From Roseiarcus sp963721905 (lineage in GTDB: Bacteria > Pseudomonadota > Alphaproteobacteria > Rhizobiales > Beijerinckiaceae): 64,000 bases of DNA. The notes under the pieces are model-generated. The model made no database searches. It was not told where the DNA came from and saw nothing but the letters and a program-made list of their open reading frames with translations. Position numbers and translations under genes: made by a program. The stretch's first letter is position 1; the number at the start of each line of letters is the position of its first letter. The stretch is from assembly GCA_963721905.1 (NCBI GenBank), contig CAVRMF010000010.1:62001-126000 (forward strand). Reading direction: 5' to 3'. Shown one piece after another: positions 33,379 to 43,146 of this stretch.

Positions 33379-35332
33379 TCAATGGTCTCCGTGCGGCGCA
33401 ATGACGAACAGGATCGCCCGCGCCTGCGCCTGGGCGCCGGCGGAGGCGTTCGCCGTCTGGACGACGCCGTCGATCGGGGCAAGGATCGAATATTGCATCT
33501 TCATCGCCTCGACTGTCGCGAGCACTTGTCCGCGCCGCACCTTGTCGCCGGCCCTCGCGTCGACGCCGACGATGACGCCGCTGACCGGCGAGCGCACGGC
33601 CCCGTCGGAGTCTTCATCCTTGAGCCGCGGCGGGGCGTAGGTCCGGTCGACGAAGCGGCGGCACGCGCCGTCAAAGTCGAGCCACAGTTCGTCGCCGTCG
33701 CGGGCTGAGGCGGCGCGCCTGTCGACGCCGCCGCAGGAGAAGCGGATGTCGTTCCCGCCGCGCGAGAGTAGCCGCATCTCCAACGTTTCCCCGTCGAGCG
33801 TCACGATCCGCTCGTCGCCCCGACTGCTGACTGACGCCCGCGCCTCCGCGCCGTCGACCGTGAGCCGCAGCGGCGATGCGCGCCACGTGGCGGTCGGCTC
33901 GGCGGTCGGCGTGGGCGCGCCTGCGCGTTCGACGAACAGAAGCGCGGCAAGCGCGAGCGCCTCGCGGCTCGGGGGCGCGGGACGACGAGGCGCGCCAGCG
34001 AGAAACGCGGTCGTCGCCTCGCCGTCGATGAATTCGCGCCGGCTCAGCGCATCGATGAGAAAGTCCCGGTTGGTCGCGACGCCGGCGACGAATGTTTCGC
34101 GAAGCGCCCGCACCAGCCGGCGGCGCGCCTCATCGCGGTTTGAGCCAAAGGCGATCACCTTGGCGAGGAGGGAATCGTAATGCGGCCCGACGGTTCGCTC
34201 CGCTTTCAAGTCCGCAATCGACCCGCACGCCCTCTCCTTCGCCCGGCCGCCAAGCGACGATACGCCCGGTCGAGGGAAGGAAATCGGCTAAAGGGTTCTC
34301 TGCATAGAGCCTCGCCTCGATCGCATGTCCTCGCAAGGCGACGTCCGAATGGTCGAACGGCAGCCGGCGCCCTTGCGCGACCTGAAACTGAAGCCGCACG
34401 AGGTCGATCCCGGTGACGCATTCGGTCACCGGATGCTCGACCTGGATGCGCGTGTTCATCTCCAGAAAATAGAAGCTTCCGTCATCGTCGAGAAGAAATT
34501 CGACGGTTCCCGCGCCGACATAGCCGACTGCGCGCGCCGCCTGCACCGCGGCCGCGCCCATTCGGGCCCGCAACTCGGGCAAGACGGCGGGCGACGGCAA
34601 TTCCTCGATCAGCTTCTGATGGCGGCGCTGGATCGAGCAGTCGCGTTCGCCGAGGTGGACGATGGCGCCATGCTCGTCGCCGAAGACCTGGATCTCGACA
34701 TGGCGGGCGCCGAGAAGGGCGCGCTCGAGAAGGAGCCGCCCGTCGCCGAAAGCGCTCCCGGCTTCCGCGCTCGCCGAACGCAGCGCGGCGTCGAGCGCCT
34801 CAGGCGCGCGCACGATCCGCATGCCACGCCCGCCGCCGCCGGCGCTCGCCTTCACCATCAGGGGATAGCCGATGCGCCGGGCCTCCTCGACGAAGCGCGC
34901 CGTGCTCTGGTCCTCGCCATGATAGCCAGGCGCGCACGGCACGCCCGCCGCCATCACGCGGGCCTTGGCCGCGCTCTTGTCGCCCATCGCCCGCATCGCC
35001 GCGGGCGGCGGCCCGACGAAGACGAGACCGGCCGACGCGCAGCGTTCGGCGAAGTCCGCGCTTTCGGCGAGGAAGCCGTAGCCTGGATGGACGGCTTCGG
35101 CCCGCGTAGCCTTCGCCGCGGCGATCAGGGCGTCGATCGAAAGATAAGATTGCGCCGCCGCCGCGGGGCCGATGCGCACGGCGGCGTCGGCGAGACGCAC
35201 ATGCAGCGCCTCGGCGTCGGCGTCGCTATAGACCGCAACGGCGCGAAGCCCTTCCGCGCGCGCGGCGCGAATGATGCGGCAGGCGATCTCGCCGCGATTG
35301 GCGACCAGCACAGAGGAGAAGCGCGCGCTCAT
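33379..35332 (-). pseudogene. Acyl-CoA carboxylase alpha subunit (biotin carboxylase-BCCP), frameshifted
   Basis: Biotin carboxylase plus biotin carrier. The N-terminal part is SSVLVANRGEIACRIIRAAR, ATP-grasp GGGGRGMRIV and EMNTRIQVEHPVTE; the C-terminal part carries the biotinylation motif VEAMKMQY near the end. At DCGLESGA the frame is lost (34194-34195); deleting one A of a pair gives TVGPHYDSLLAKVIAFG and a full-length protein of about 650 residues. The ATG overlaps the hydratase stop. It partners the carboxyltransferase at 36131, like MCC or geranyl-CoA carboxylase alpha subunits (LiuD/AtuF). Confidence 0.87.
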
Positions 35333-36126
35333 GCGTTCCTCGTCCAGGACGGCGCGCGCTTTTCCACGAAGGCGCTCAGCCCCTCGCGCCCCTCCGGGCC
35401 GCGCAGGGCGGCGGCGAAGCTTTTCGCCGCCGTCTCGATATAGGCGTCGGACGTTTGGGTTCGGCAGGCGCGGAAAAGCCGCTTGGCCTCGGCGTTGGCG
35501 CCCGGCGCACATCGCTCGATCGACGCGAGCAGGGCCTCGAGCTTCGCGTCGCGCTCGGCGTCGCTGTCGCAATAGAAGTCGGCGAGGCCGAGCGCCGCAG
35601 CCTCGCGCCCGTCGAGCCGCGCGCCAGTCAGGGCGAGACGGCGCGCGACCCGCTCGCCGAGCCGGGCGACCAGATGGGGCGCGATCTGGGCGGGCGGTAT
35701 GCCGAGGCTCGTCTCGGTGAGCGCGAAGCGTGCGCGCGCGGTTGCGACGACAATGTCGGCGGCGGCGGCGAGGCCCATGCCGCCGCCGACCGCCGGGCCG
35801 TCGACTGCGGCGATCGTCACGTAAGGCAGCGTGGCGAAGCAGGCGAAGAAACGCCCGCCGGCGGCGTTGAGCGCCTCAAGGGGATCGGCCTCGCCTTGCT
35901 CAGGCGATTTCTCCAGGGCCGCGGACAATGATTTGAGATCGGCGCCGGCGCTGAAGACGCCGTTTGCGCCTTCGATGACGAGCGCCGCGAGGCCGGGCGG
36001 CGCCGCGTCGAGCGCGGCTTCGATCTCGCCGACCATCTCCGCCGAGAGCGCGTTCTGGCGACGCGGGTCGTCGAGCACGATCGTCAGGCGGCGGCCGGTT
36101 TGACGGAGATGAAGGAGCGAGGCCAT
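35329..36126 (-). CDS. Enoyl-CoA hydratase/isomerase (methylglutaconyl-CoA hydratase-like)
   Basis: A complete 265-residue crotonase: RLTIVLDDPRRQNALSAEMVGEIEAAL, FSAGADLKSL (oxyanion hole), AAVDGPAVGGGMGLAAAADIVVATARARFALTETSLGIPPAQIAPHL, with the catalytic Glu region. It lies between the carboxyltransferase (4-base gap) and the biotin carboxylase (4-base overlap). This arrangement, carboxyltransferase-hydratase-biotin carboxylase, is the order of liuBCD and atuCEF-like operons, so hydration of a glutaconyl-CoA type product is expected. Confidence 0.87.
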   Translation of the reverse strand: MASLLHLRQTGRRLTIVLDDPRRQNALSAEMVGEIEAALDAAPPGLAALVIEGANGVFSAGADLKSLSAALEKSPEQGEADPLEALNAAGGRFFACFATLPYVTIAAVDGPAVGGGMGLAAAADIVVATARARFALTETSLGIPPAQIAPHLVARLGERVARRLALTGARLDGREAAALGLADFYCDSDAERDAKLEALLASIERCAPGANAEAKRLFRACRTQTSDAYIETAAKSFAAALRGPEGREGLSAFVEKRAPSWTRNA

Positions 36127-36130
36127 GGCT

Positions 36131-37741
36131 TCAAAACCTCGCGACGCCGAAGCTGTTGGGGCGGAGCGTCCGCGCCTCGGCCTCCGCGCAGGTGTCGAGA
36201 CAGAAGGCGAGCGTAGCGCGGCTGTCGCGCGGATCGATGAGGCCGTCGTCCCAGAGCCGCGCGGTGGCGAAAAGCGCGGTCGACTCGCGATCGTAGCTGG
36301 CGACGATCCTTGCCCCTTGCGCCTTCGCCTTCTCCGCGTCGAAAGGGAGTCCGCGCCCGCGCGCGCCCTCCTCGGCGACAATCGCCATCACTTTAGCGGC
36401 CTGCTCGCCGCCCATCACTGCGACGCGAGCGTTCGGCCATGAGAAGAGGAAGCGCGGCCCGAACGCACGCCCGCACATGCCGTAATGGCCGGCGCCGAAC
36501 GAGGCGCCGATCTGCAGCGTGAGCTTCGGAACGGCGGCGTTGGTGACCGCCTGGATCATCTTCGAGCCGTGCTTGACGATGCCGGAGGTCTCGGCGTCGA
36601 CGCCGACGAGATAGCCTGTCGTGTTTTGCAGGAACACGATCGGCAGGCCCGCCTGCGAGCAGAGCTGGATGAACTGCCCGGCCTTGCTCGAACCCGCCGA
36701 GTCGATCGGCCCGTTGTTGCCGAGAAGGCCGACCGGGCGGCCCTCGATCGCCGCATGGCCGCAAACGGTGGCGGCGCCGTAGAGCGGCTTGAAATCGAGA
36801 AACTCCGAGCCGTCGACGAGGCGCGCGATGACCTCGCGCACCTCATAGGGCTTGCGATAGTCCACGGGCACGATCCCGAGGAGCTCCTCGGGATCGTAAA
36901 GCGGCGCGGGCGCGCGCAGGCGCGGCGCGAGCCGGCCCCAGCCGATGCGGGCGAGGATCTCCCGGCCGATGCGCAAGGCGTCGGCGTCGTCCTCGGCGAG
37001 ATATTCGCCGAGGCCCGTCACCGCGCAGTGGAGTTCGGCGCCGCCGAGCGCTTCGTCGCCGGCGACCTCGCCGGTCGCGGCCCTCAGCAGCGGCGGACCC
37101 GCGAGGAAAACCTTCGAGCGTCCGCGCACCATCACGACATAGTCAGCGAGGCCGGTCTGATAGGCGCCGCCAGCGGTCGAGGAGCCGTGCACGATGGAGA
37201 TGACCGGAATGCCGGCGGCCGACAGACGCGCCATGTTGGCGAAGGTCGCCCCGCCGCGAACGAACATCTCCGCCTGCAGCATGAGATTGGCGCCGGCGCT
37301 TTCGACGAGCTGGACGTAAGGCAGCTTGTTCAAGAGCGCGATCTCCTGGGCGCGGATCGCCTTCTCGACGCCCATCGGATGCGCGGCGCCGCCCTTGATG
37401 CCCGAATCGCTGGCGGCGATCATGGAGCGCGCGCCGGAAATTTCGCCGATGCCAATGATCGAGCCGCCGCCGAAGACATTGTCTGCGCCGTCGTCCTCGT
37501 GCATGCCGAGGCCGCAGAGGCTCGACAGCTGGAGAAAGGGCGAGTCGCGATCGAGGATGAGGTTAACCCGCTCTCGCGGCGGCAATTGTCCGCGCGCACG
37601 GAACTTGGCGTCGCCGCGGGCGGAGACTTCGCAGACCTTCCGTTCGAGCGCGCGGAACTCTGCGATCAATTCAAGATGCGCGGCGCGGTTGGCGCGAAAG
37701 TCGTCGCTTTCCACGATGACGTTCGAGCGAATCGCGAGCAT
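36131..37741 (-). CDS. Acyl-CoA carboxylase carboxyltransferase (beta) subunit
   Basis: A complete 536-residue carboxyltransferase. It starts at ATG 37741 (MLAIRSNVIVESDDFRANR). Features include ERVNLILDRDSPFLQLSSLCGLGMH, GAAHPMGVEKAIRAQEIAL, SSTAGGAYQTGLADYVVMV and FLAGPPLLRAATGEVAGDEALGGAELH, all close to methylcrotonyl- and geranyl-CoA carboxylase beta subunits and unlike acetyl-CoA carboxylase AccD. First gene of the operon. Substrate (methylcrotonyl, geranyl or another branched acyl-CoA) is not resolved. Confidence 0.9.
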   Translation of the reverse strand: MLAIRSNVIVESDDFRANRAAHLELIAEFRALERKVCEVSARGDAKFRARGQLPPRERVNLILDRDSPFLQLSSLCGLGMHEDDGADNVFGGGSIIGIGEISGARSMIAASDSGIKGGAAHPMGVEKAIRAQEIALLNKLPYVQLVESAGANLMLQAEMFVRGGATFANMARLSAAGIPVISIVHGSSTAGGAYQTGLADYVVMVRGRSKVFLAGPPLLRAATGEVAGDEALGGAELHCAVTGLGEYLAEDDADALRIGREILARIGWGRLAPRLRAPAPLYDPEELLGIVPVDYRKPYEVREVIARLVDGSEFLDFKPLYGAATVCGHAAIEGRPVGLLGNNGPIDSAGSSKAGQFIQLCSQAGLPIVFLQNTTGYLVGVDAETSGIVKHGSKMIQAVTNAAVPKLTLQIGASFGAGHYGMCGRAFGPRFLFSWPNARVAVMGGEQAAKVMAIVAEEGARGRGLPFDAEKAKAQGARIVASYDRESTALFATARLWDDGLIDPRDSRATLAFCLDTCAEAEARTLRPNSFGVARF

Positions 37742-37828
37742 GCGGCCGGCCCCTCCCTCTTCCCGCGCGCTCCGCGCCCTCGTTGCGGCCAAGGGTTCAC
37801 GGGAACCGCGGGGAAGTCAATCGCCGCC

Positions 37829-39640
37829 TCAGGTCGCGACGACGTCAGCGGTCAGCGGCAGTTTTCCGAGTTCGGCGCGCAGCGTCTTGCAATGCGCGAT
37901 CGGGGCCTTGACGGTCACGACGAGGCCCCGCTCGATCTCGGTGGCGGCGCAGACGTCGGCGGCTATTCCCGGCGCCGCCGCCTCGATCATTTCGCGCGCG
38001 GCCTCTTCGGCCGCAATCTCCCTCAGGCGGGGCTTGAAGATCTTGCCGACCGGCGTCAGCGGCATCTCGGGAATGACGACGATGGCGCGCGGGCGAGCGG
38101 GCGTCTCGATGATGCGGCCTTCGACGAATTGACCGAGCGATGCGGGATCGATCGATGCGCCGGGAGAGGGCGAGACGAACAGCATCGGCGTCTCGCCGGA
38201 ATAGGGATCGGGCCGTCCGACCGCGGCGGCGAGCGCCACCCCGGGAAAGCCCAGCGCCGCGTCCTCGATGCCGGCGGGATCGATGTTGTGCCCGCCGCGG
38301 ATGATCACGTCCTTGATCCGTCCGGTGACATAGATCTCGCCGTCGGCGCCGATGCGGCCGAGGTCGCCGCTGCGCAGCCAGCCGTCGTGGAACGCCCCGG
38401 CCCCATGCCGCGGATCTGCGTAGCCGGCGAAGACCTGAGGACCGCGCGCGACGATCTCGCCAGTCGGCGAGGGCCCGCGATGCAACTCGCCGCCGGCGAG
38501 CACGGCGACTTCGGCGAGCGCGACCGGAAAGCCGACGGAGCCGGGCTTCTGTCCGAGATTGTGAGGCGTCTGGGTGGTCGCGCCGGCGAATTCGGTCATG
38601 CCGTAAACCTGTCTGACGCAGTCGCCCGGCCAGGCGGCGAGAAAACGCCGCTCGATTTCCGGCGGGCAGACCGAGGCGCCTGTGGCGAACAAGCGCAAGC
38701 TCGAAATATCGGCCCCGCCGACCGGTACTTCGGCGACCGCCCCGAGGGCGGTCGGGACCAGCGCGCCGATGGTGATGCGCTGCGCCTCGACGATGCGCCA
38801 GAAGTTTTTGATCACCTCCGGGTTGCGCAGGCTCGCCGCGGTCGGGACGACCTGCGTTGCGCCGGCGGCGAAGGCCGCGAGCGCGCCGACGAACGCCCCG
38901 CCGACATGAAACAAAGGGAGCGCGATCAGGACGCGGTCGTCGGGCCGCCCGTCGAAGGCGAGCATCGAAGCGACCGCCGAGGCGACCACGTTGCGGTTTG
39001 TCAGCCGAGCCGCTTTCGGCGCGCCGGTCGTGCCGCCCGTTGGCAGCATGGCGACAACGCGATCGGGCGAGGCCGCCGCCGGCGACGGCTCGCGCCAGGC
39101 GGAATCGGGTTTAAGCGTCTCGTCGTCGAACGCAACCCGACCGTCGAGCGGAAGGGTCACGATTCGCTCGAGCGTCGGAACGGAACGGGCGACGCCCTCG
39201 ACTTTCTCGAACAATCCGCCAGGCGCTCCCGGCGGCGGCGTGAACAGGATTTTCGCTTTTGCCGCCGCGAGCTGCGCGGCGATCGCCTCCCGGCTGAAGA
39301 GGAGGTTGAGCGGATGCACGGTCGCAAAGCTCATCGCCGACCAATAGGCGACGGAGACCGCGGTGCAATTCGGGGCGAGAATCGACACCGCGTCCTCGGG
39401 TCCGACGCCGTTTTCGCTGAGCCATCGCCCGGCGGCCGAGATGAGCCCGAGAAACGCTCGGGCCGTCGTTACGACGGGCGCGGGATCGAGCGCCGTTCGC
39501 AAGTAGACGATCGCCTCGTGCTCCGGGTCGATCGCTGCGCCGCGGGCGATGAGGCGAAAGACGTCTGGACATTCGTCGAGAATTGAGCGGGCTTTCGCGT
39601 CGAGCGCCTCGCGCTCGATCCTCGCCGCATGAATCGCCAT
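37829..39640 (-). CDS. AMP-forming acyl-CoA synthetase
   Basis: A complete 603-residue ANL-family ligase: VAMLPTGGTTGAPKAARLTNRN (P-loop), QVYGMTEFAGATTQTPHN, WLRSGDLGRIGADGEIYVTGRIKDVIIRGGHNIDPAGIEDAAL and a TPVGKIFKPRLREIAAEEAAREMIE end with the catalytic lysine. It belongs to the longer acyl-CoA synthetase group. It lies 87 bases upstream of the carboxyltransferase on the same strand and may supply its CoA ester. Confidence 0.88.
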   Translation of the reverse strand: MAIHAARIEREALDAKARSILDECPDVFRLIARGAAIDPEHEAIVYLRTALDPAPVVTTARAFLGLISAAGRWLSENGVGPEDAVSILAPNCTAVSVAYWSAMSFATVHPLNLLFSREAIAAQLAAAKAKILFTPPPGAPGGLFEKVEGVARSVPTLERIVTLPLDGRVAFDDETLKPDSAWREPSPAAASPDRVVAMLPTGGTTGAPKAARLTNRNVVASAVASMLAFDGRPDDRVLIALPLFHVGGAFVGALAAFAAGATQVVPTAASLRNPEVIKNFWRIVEAQRITIGALVPTALGAVAEVPVGGADISSLRLFATGASVCPPEIERRFLAAWPGDCVRQVYGMTEFAGATTQTPHNLGQKPGSVGFPVALAEVAVLAGGELHRGPSPTGEIVARGPQVFAGYADPRHGAGAFHDGWLRSGDLGRIGADGEIYVTGRIKDVIIRGGHNIDPAGIEDAALGFPGVALAAAVGRPDPYSGETPMLFVSPSPGASIDPASLGQFVEGRIIETPARPRAIVVIPEMPLTPVGKIFKPRLREIAAEEAAREMIEAAAPGIAADVCAATEIERGLVVTVKAPIAHCKTLRAELGKLPLTADVVAT

Positions 39641-39733
39641 CCTTGCCTCCCTTTTACGCGGTTCTTGAACTCACGGTCGCGAAAAGGGTCGGCCGGTGCA
39701 CGCGCGCCGTCAAGCCGCGGCGGCGATCGACTC

Positions 39734-39764
39734 AAAATGAAAACGGCCCCCGAAGGAGGCCGTT
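39734..39764 (-). terminator. Intrinsic terminator of the PEP-CTERM gene
   Basis: AACGGCC (39742-39748) pairs with GGCCGTT (39758-39764); on the minus strand TTCATTTT follows. It lies 34 bases past the PEP-CTERM stop. Confidence 0.65.
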
Positions 39765-39798
39765 CCGTTCGTTCGAAGGCTGATCCGCGACCAGCGGA

Positions 39799-40362
39799 TC
39801 ACAACGCGTAGCGCGAGCCCCTGCGACGCCTGCTCAGGCCGACCAGACCGATTGCCGCGAACCCGGTGCCGAGCATCGCCCAGGTGGAGGCTTCCGGGAC
39901 CGCATCAAGCCGCTCGCCGACTCCCGCCGGAAGTCCCTGGTTGTCAATGTCCCTGATCTTAAGGAAATAGGTGCCGGCGGTAAAATCGAGCTGAAGATGG
40001 GCAAAGTCGGTGCTGAGCCAATCCGCGGCAAAGTCACCTGCGGCGGGGCCTTTGTCGTTGACGAATGGAGTCGGATAAAGGGTGAAAGTCGTTGTCACCG
40101 TGACAAAGCTAGCAGAGGGTGTAAAACCTACTGATACCGTATAGACATCGCCTGGGATAAAGCCGTCCGACAGCGAAAAGAGGGCGCCACTGGCCGGAAC
40201 GATCAGCTCGATGGGCGAGTTCACGGAGACGGCAGGGGGGACGGCATTCACTTGATCGTACTCCCACCCGCCGTCCAACGGGAGGACGTAGGTCGCGAAT
40301 GCCGAGGAGGATACCGAGATCGCCGCGGAGAATATGGCCGCCGCCAAGATTTTCGTGTTCAT
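39799..40362 (-). CDS. PEP-CTERM sorting domain protein
   Basis: A secreted 187-residue protein: signal peptide MNTKILAAAIFSAAISVSSSAFA, a beta-rich domain with LDFTAGTYFLKIRD typical of PEP-CTERM cargo, and a C-terminal sorting signal (VPEASTWAMLG, hydrophobic helix AAIGLVGLS, then RRRRG). This type is recognised by an exosortase and moved to the outer surface or matrix. The base composition is visibly less GC-rich than its neighbours. It lies just downstream of an EpsI-like gene. No exosortase gene is in the window. Confidence 0.88.
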   Translation of the reverse strand: MNTKILAAAIFSAAISVSSSAFATYVLPLDGGWEYDQVNAVPPAVSVNSPIELIVPASGALFSLSDGFIPGDVYTVSVGFTPSASFVTVTTTFTLYPTPFVNDKGPAAGDFAADWLSTDFAHLQLDFTAGTYFLKIRDIDNQGLPAGVGERLDAVPEASTWAMLGTGFAAIGLVGLSRRRRGSRYAL

Positions 40363-40611
40363 GCAAACCCCCTTCGTGTGCCTACCCGCACTGCACGCAA
40401 CGGAAGCTAAGCATAGCCGCGCGATCCGGTCAAGCCCTTTCTTACCAAGTTTCGACGGTCAACATTCTTTTTTGCGACGCTGGCCAGAGCCACGACAATC
40501 GACCAGAAGTCCATGATATTTCAGCATGTTTCCAGCCAAGCCAAAAACTAAGCCGACGAAATAGGACGCCCATTGCGGATTTCTTTTGCCCGGACGGCGA
40601 CGAATCTTGTC

Positions 40612-41310
40612 TCACGAGCCCAGCAAAGCCTTGCTCGGGTCGCCGACCATGAATTCGCGGGTTTCCGGCGTCACCGCGTTCAAGAGATCGCGAATGAACT
40701 TGTCCTGCAATTTGAAGCTCATGTCCTGAGGCAGGCCGACGGTCGAGACGCGGAAGAGCGCGCCGTCCGGAATCCATCCCCTGAGCCCATACTCGAGCTT
40801 CAGCCCCTGACGGGCCCAGTTGCTGTTCGAGACGTCGTAGCCGATCCGCATCCAATAGCTGATCGGTTCGAGCCGTTCCTCCCGCGTCGCGACCAGCCGG
40901 GTCACCGGGATCGGCGGCGCTGAGGGCGACCATTTGAACTCGGAGGTCGCGGGCCTAGTGACGCGGAAGCCCTGCGCCGTGTAGCAAACCTCTGGGTGAT
41001 GAAGCTGCAACCGGTCGCTCTGGCTCTCGCCGTAAGCGACGATGAAGAACACGACATGGCCTTCTTTATCGACGTAGGCGCGGGCGATTTCCTGATTGTA
41101 GATCTCAGCCTCGAGCCCGTCGGGTGGCGGCCTGATCGCCTGCGCCCCCGGAAGCGGCGACCAGTCGCCGAACGCGCGGGGGACATGCTCGTCGATATTG
41201 AAGACGTCGTGGGTGCGGGCCATCAGACCATGGGGCGTCATTACATGGGCGAGCAGCGCCGCAGCCAGCAGGGCGACGCAGCTCAAAATGATGTTAACCG
41301 AACGCGCCAT
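40612..41310 (-). CDS. EpsI family exosortase-associated protein
   Basis: A 232-residue protein with one N-terminal membrane anchor (RSVNIILSCVALLAAALLAHV) and a periplasmic EpsI/DUF3485-type domain (HVPRAFGDWSPLPG, LEAEIYNQEIARAYVDKEGHVVFFIVAYGESQSDRLQLHHPEVCYTAQGF, with a His-Pro-Glu-Val-Cys motif typical of the family). EpsI proteins accompany exosortases and exopolysaccharide export. The upstream ATG 41310 fits the anchor best. A PEP-CTERM substrate gene follows on the same strand. Confidence 0.82.
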   Translation of the reverse strand: MARSVNIILSCVALLAAALLAHVMTPHGLMARTHDVFNIDEHVPRAFGDWSPLPGAQAIRPPPDGLEAEIYNQEIARAYVDKEGHVVFFIVAYGESQSDRLQLHHPEVCYTAQGFRVTRPATSEFKWSPSAPPIPVTRLVATREERLEPISYWMRIGYDVSNSNWARQGLKLEYGLRGWIPDGALFRVSTVGLPQDMSFKLQDKFIRDLLNAVTPETREFMVGDPSKALLGS

Positions 41311-41489
41311 GTCCGTTTCCGCCTTTCGAGGGCCTGAGCCCGCGATCTGTATCGAGAGATGATACGATTTCGCTGCGCCGGGCGCAACGCTAGCGCTGAC
41401 GCGGGGCCGCGCGATGAGCCAGGGACTTGTCGGGTCGCCCGAATTGGGGTCGAAGAAGCGTCTCACCCCGGGGAACGGAGCCAATTCCC

Positions 41490-42992
41490 ATGACAAGCGA
41501 AGACATCCTTCATCGCGCCGGCTTTGGCGCGGTGGAACTATCGAGCGGAGACTTCGCCGTCCGGTCGCCAATCGACCGCGTCGAGATCGCGCGGGTGCGT
41601 GAGACGCCGGCAGCCGATATGCCGGAGGTCATAGCCCGCTCTAGGAGAGCCTTCCAGGCGTGGCGCGACGTTCCCGCTCCGCGCCGCGGCGAACTCGTCC
41701 GGCTCCTCGGCGAGGAGCTGAGAGCCTCCAAGGAAACGCTCGGCGCGGTCGTGACGCTGGAGACAGGCAAGATCGTCTCCGAAGGGCTCGGCGAAGTTCA
41801 GGAGATGATCGACATCTGCGACTTCGCCGTCGGTCTCTCCCGCCAGATCTACGGGCTCACCATCGCCTCCGAGCGCCCCGGCCACCGCATGGCTGAGACG
41901 TGGCATCCGATAGGGCCGTGCGCCGTGATTTCCGCGTTCAACTTTCCCGTCGCGGTCTGGTCATGGAACGCGGCGCTGGCGCTGGTCTGCGGCGACCCCG
42001 TCATCTGGAAGCCCTCGGAGAAGACCCCGCTAAGCGCGCTCGCGACCATGAAAATCTTCGACCGCGCCTTGAAACGCTTCGGCGCCGATGCGCCCGAGGG
42101 GCTCGCGCAGGCCGTCATCGGCGGTCCCGCGATCGGCGAGGCGTTGGTCGCCTCGAAGGACGTGCCGATCGTCTCGGCGACGGGCTCGACCCGCATGGGC
42201 TCGGCCGTGGGCCCAAAGGTCACGGCGCGCTTCGGCCGCGCCATTCTCGAACTCGGCGGCAACAATGCGATGATCGTCGCGCCCTCCGCAGACCTCGACT
42301 TGGCGGTGCGCGCGATTCTGTTCTCCGCGGTCGGCACCGCAGGGCAGCGCTGCACCTCGCTCCGCCGGCTCATCGTCCATCATTCGATCCGGGCAGATCT
42401 CACGCGGCGCCTCGTCAAGGCCTATTCCAGCCTGCCGATCGGCGATCCGCGCGACGCGTCGACGCTCGTCGGGCCGCTCATCGACGAAGGGGCGCGCGAG
42501 CGCATGATGGCCGCGCTCGCCCGCGCGAAATCCGAGGGCGGCGTCGTTCACGGCGGGCGCGCGTTCGCCGGGCCGGCGCCAAAGGGCGGCGCTTATGTCG
42601 AGCCGGCAATCGTCGAAATGCCAAGCCAGACTTCGACTGTGCGGGAGGAAACCTTCGCGCCTATCCTCTATACGCTCGGATACGAGACACTCGACGAAGC
42701 GATCGCGATCCACAACGGCGTCCCGCAGGGTCTTTCGTCCTGCATTTTCACTCTCAACCTGCGCGAGGCGGAGGCGTTCCTTTCGGCGGCGGGGTCCGAT
42801 TGCGGGATCGCCAACGTCAACATCGGGCCGTCGGGCGCCGAGATCGGCGGCGCGTTCGGCGGCGAGAAGGAGACCGGGGGCGGGCGCGAGAGCGGCTCCG
42901 ACGCGTGGAAGAGCTATATGCGCCGGCAGACGAGTACGGTGAATTATTCGTCGAAACTTCCGCTCGCGCAGGGGGTGAAGTTCGACGTATAG
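41490..42992 (+). CDS. ALDH7-type aldehyde dehydrogenase (piperideine-6-carboxylate / aminoadipate semialdehyde dehydrogenase)
   Basis: A complete 500-residue aldehyde dehydrogenase with catalytic Cys in TAGQRCTSLRRL, active-site Glu in LELGGNNAMIV, and the C-terminal ESGSDAWKSYMRRQTSTVNYSS, LPLAQGVKFDV, which I associate with the antiquitin (ALDH7) group acting on alpha-aminoadipic semialdehyde in lysine catabolism. GGAG lies upstream of ATG 41490. No other lysine catabolic gene is nearby, so the substrate stays a family-based inference. Confidence 0.87.
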   Translation: MTSEDILHRAGFGAVELSSGDFAVRSPIDRVEIARVRETPAADMPEVIARSRRAFQAWRDVPAPRRGELVRLLGEELRASKETLGAVVTLETGKIVSEGLGEVQEMIDICDFAVGLSRQIYGLTIASERPGHRMAETWHPIGPCAVISAFNFPVAVWSWNAALALVCGDPVIWKPSEKTPLSALATMKIFDRALKRFGADAPEGLAQAVIGGPAIGEALVASKDVPIVSATGSTRMGSAVGPKVTARFGRAILELGGNNAMIVAPSADLDLAVRAILFSAVGTAGQRCTSLRRLIVHHSIRADLTRRLVKAYSSLPIGDPRDASTLVGPLIDEGARERMMAALARAKSEGGVVHGGRAFAGPAPKGGAYVEPAIVEMPSQTSTVREETFAPILYTLGYETLDEAIAIHNGVPQGLSSCIFTLNLREAEAFLSAAGSDCGIANVNIGPSGAEIGGAFGGEKETGGGRESGSDAWKSYMRRQTSTVNYSSKLPLAQGVKFDV

Positions 42993-43146
42993 CGGGGCGC
43001 CCGCGCTCGTTCAGGCTGCGAGTTCGCGGCGTCGAAGGACGCGCGCTTCGCAACTCTGCTTACATCTCACGCTAGAACAACCAGCATCGAAATCGGCAAT
43101 GCGGATGCGTCTGCTCGCCGCCTCCGGTAGAACAGACGAACCGTCC

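Noticed and set aside
36485..39586. A 1033-codon open frame on the plus strand
   Set aside because: It is antisense to the carboxyltransferase and acyl-CoA synthetase genes, has no recognisable domain and has the composition typical of GC-rich shadow frames.
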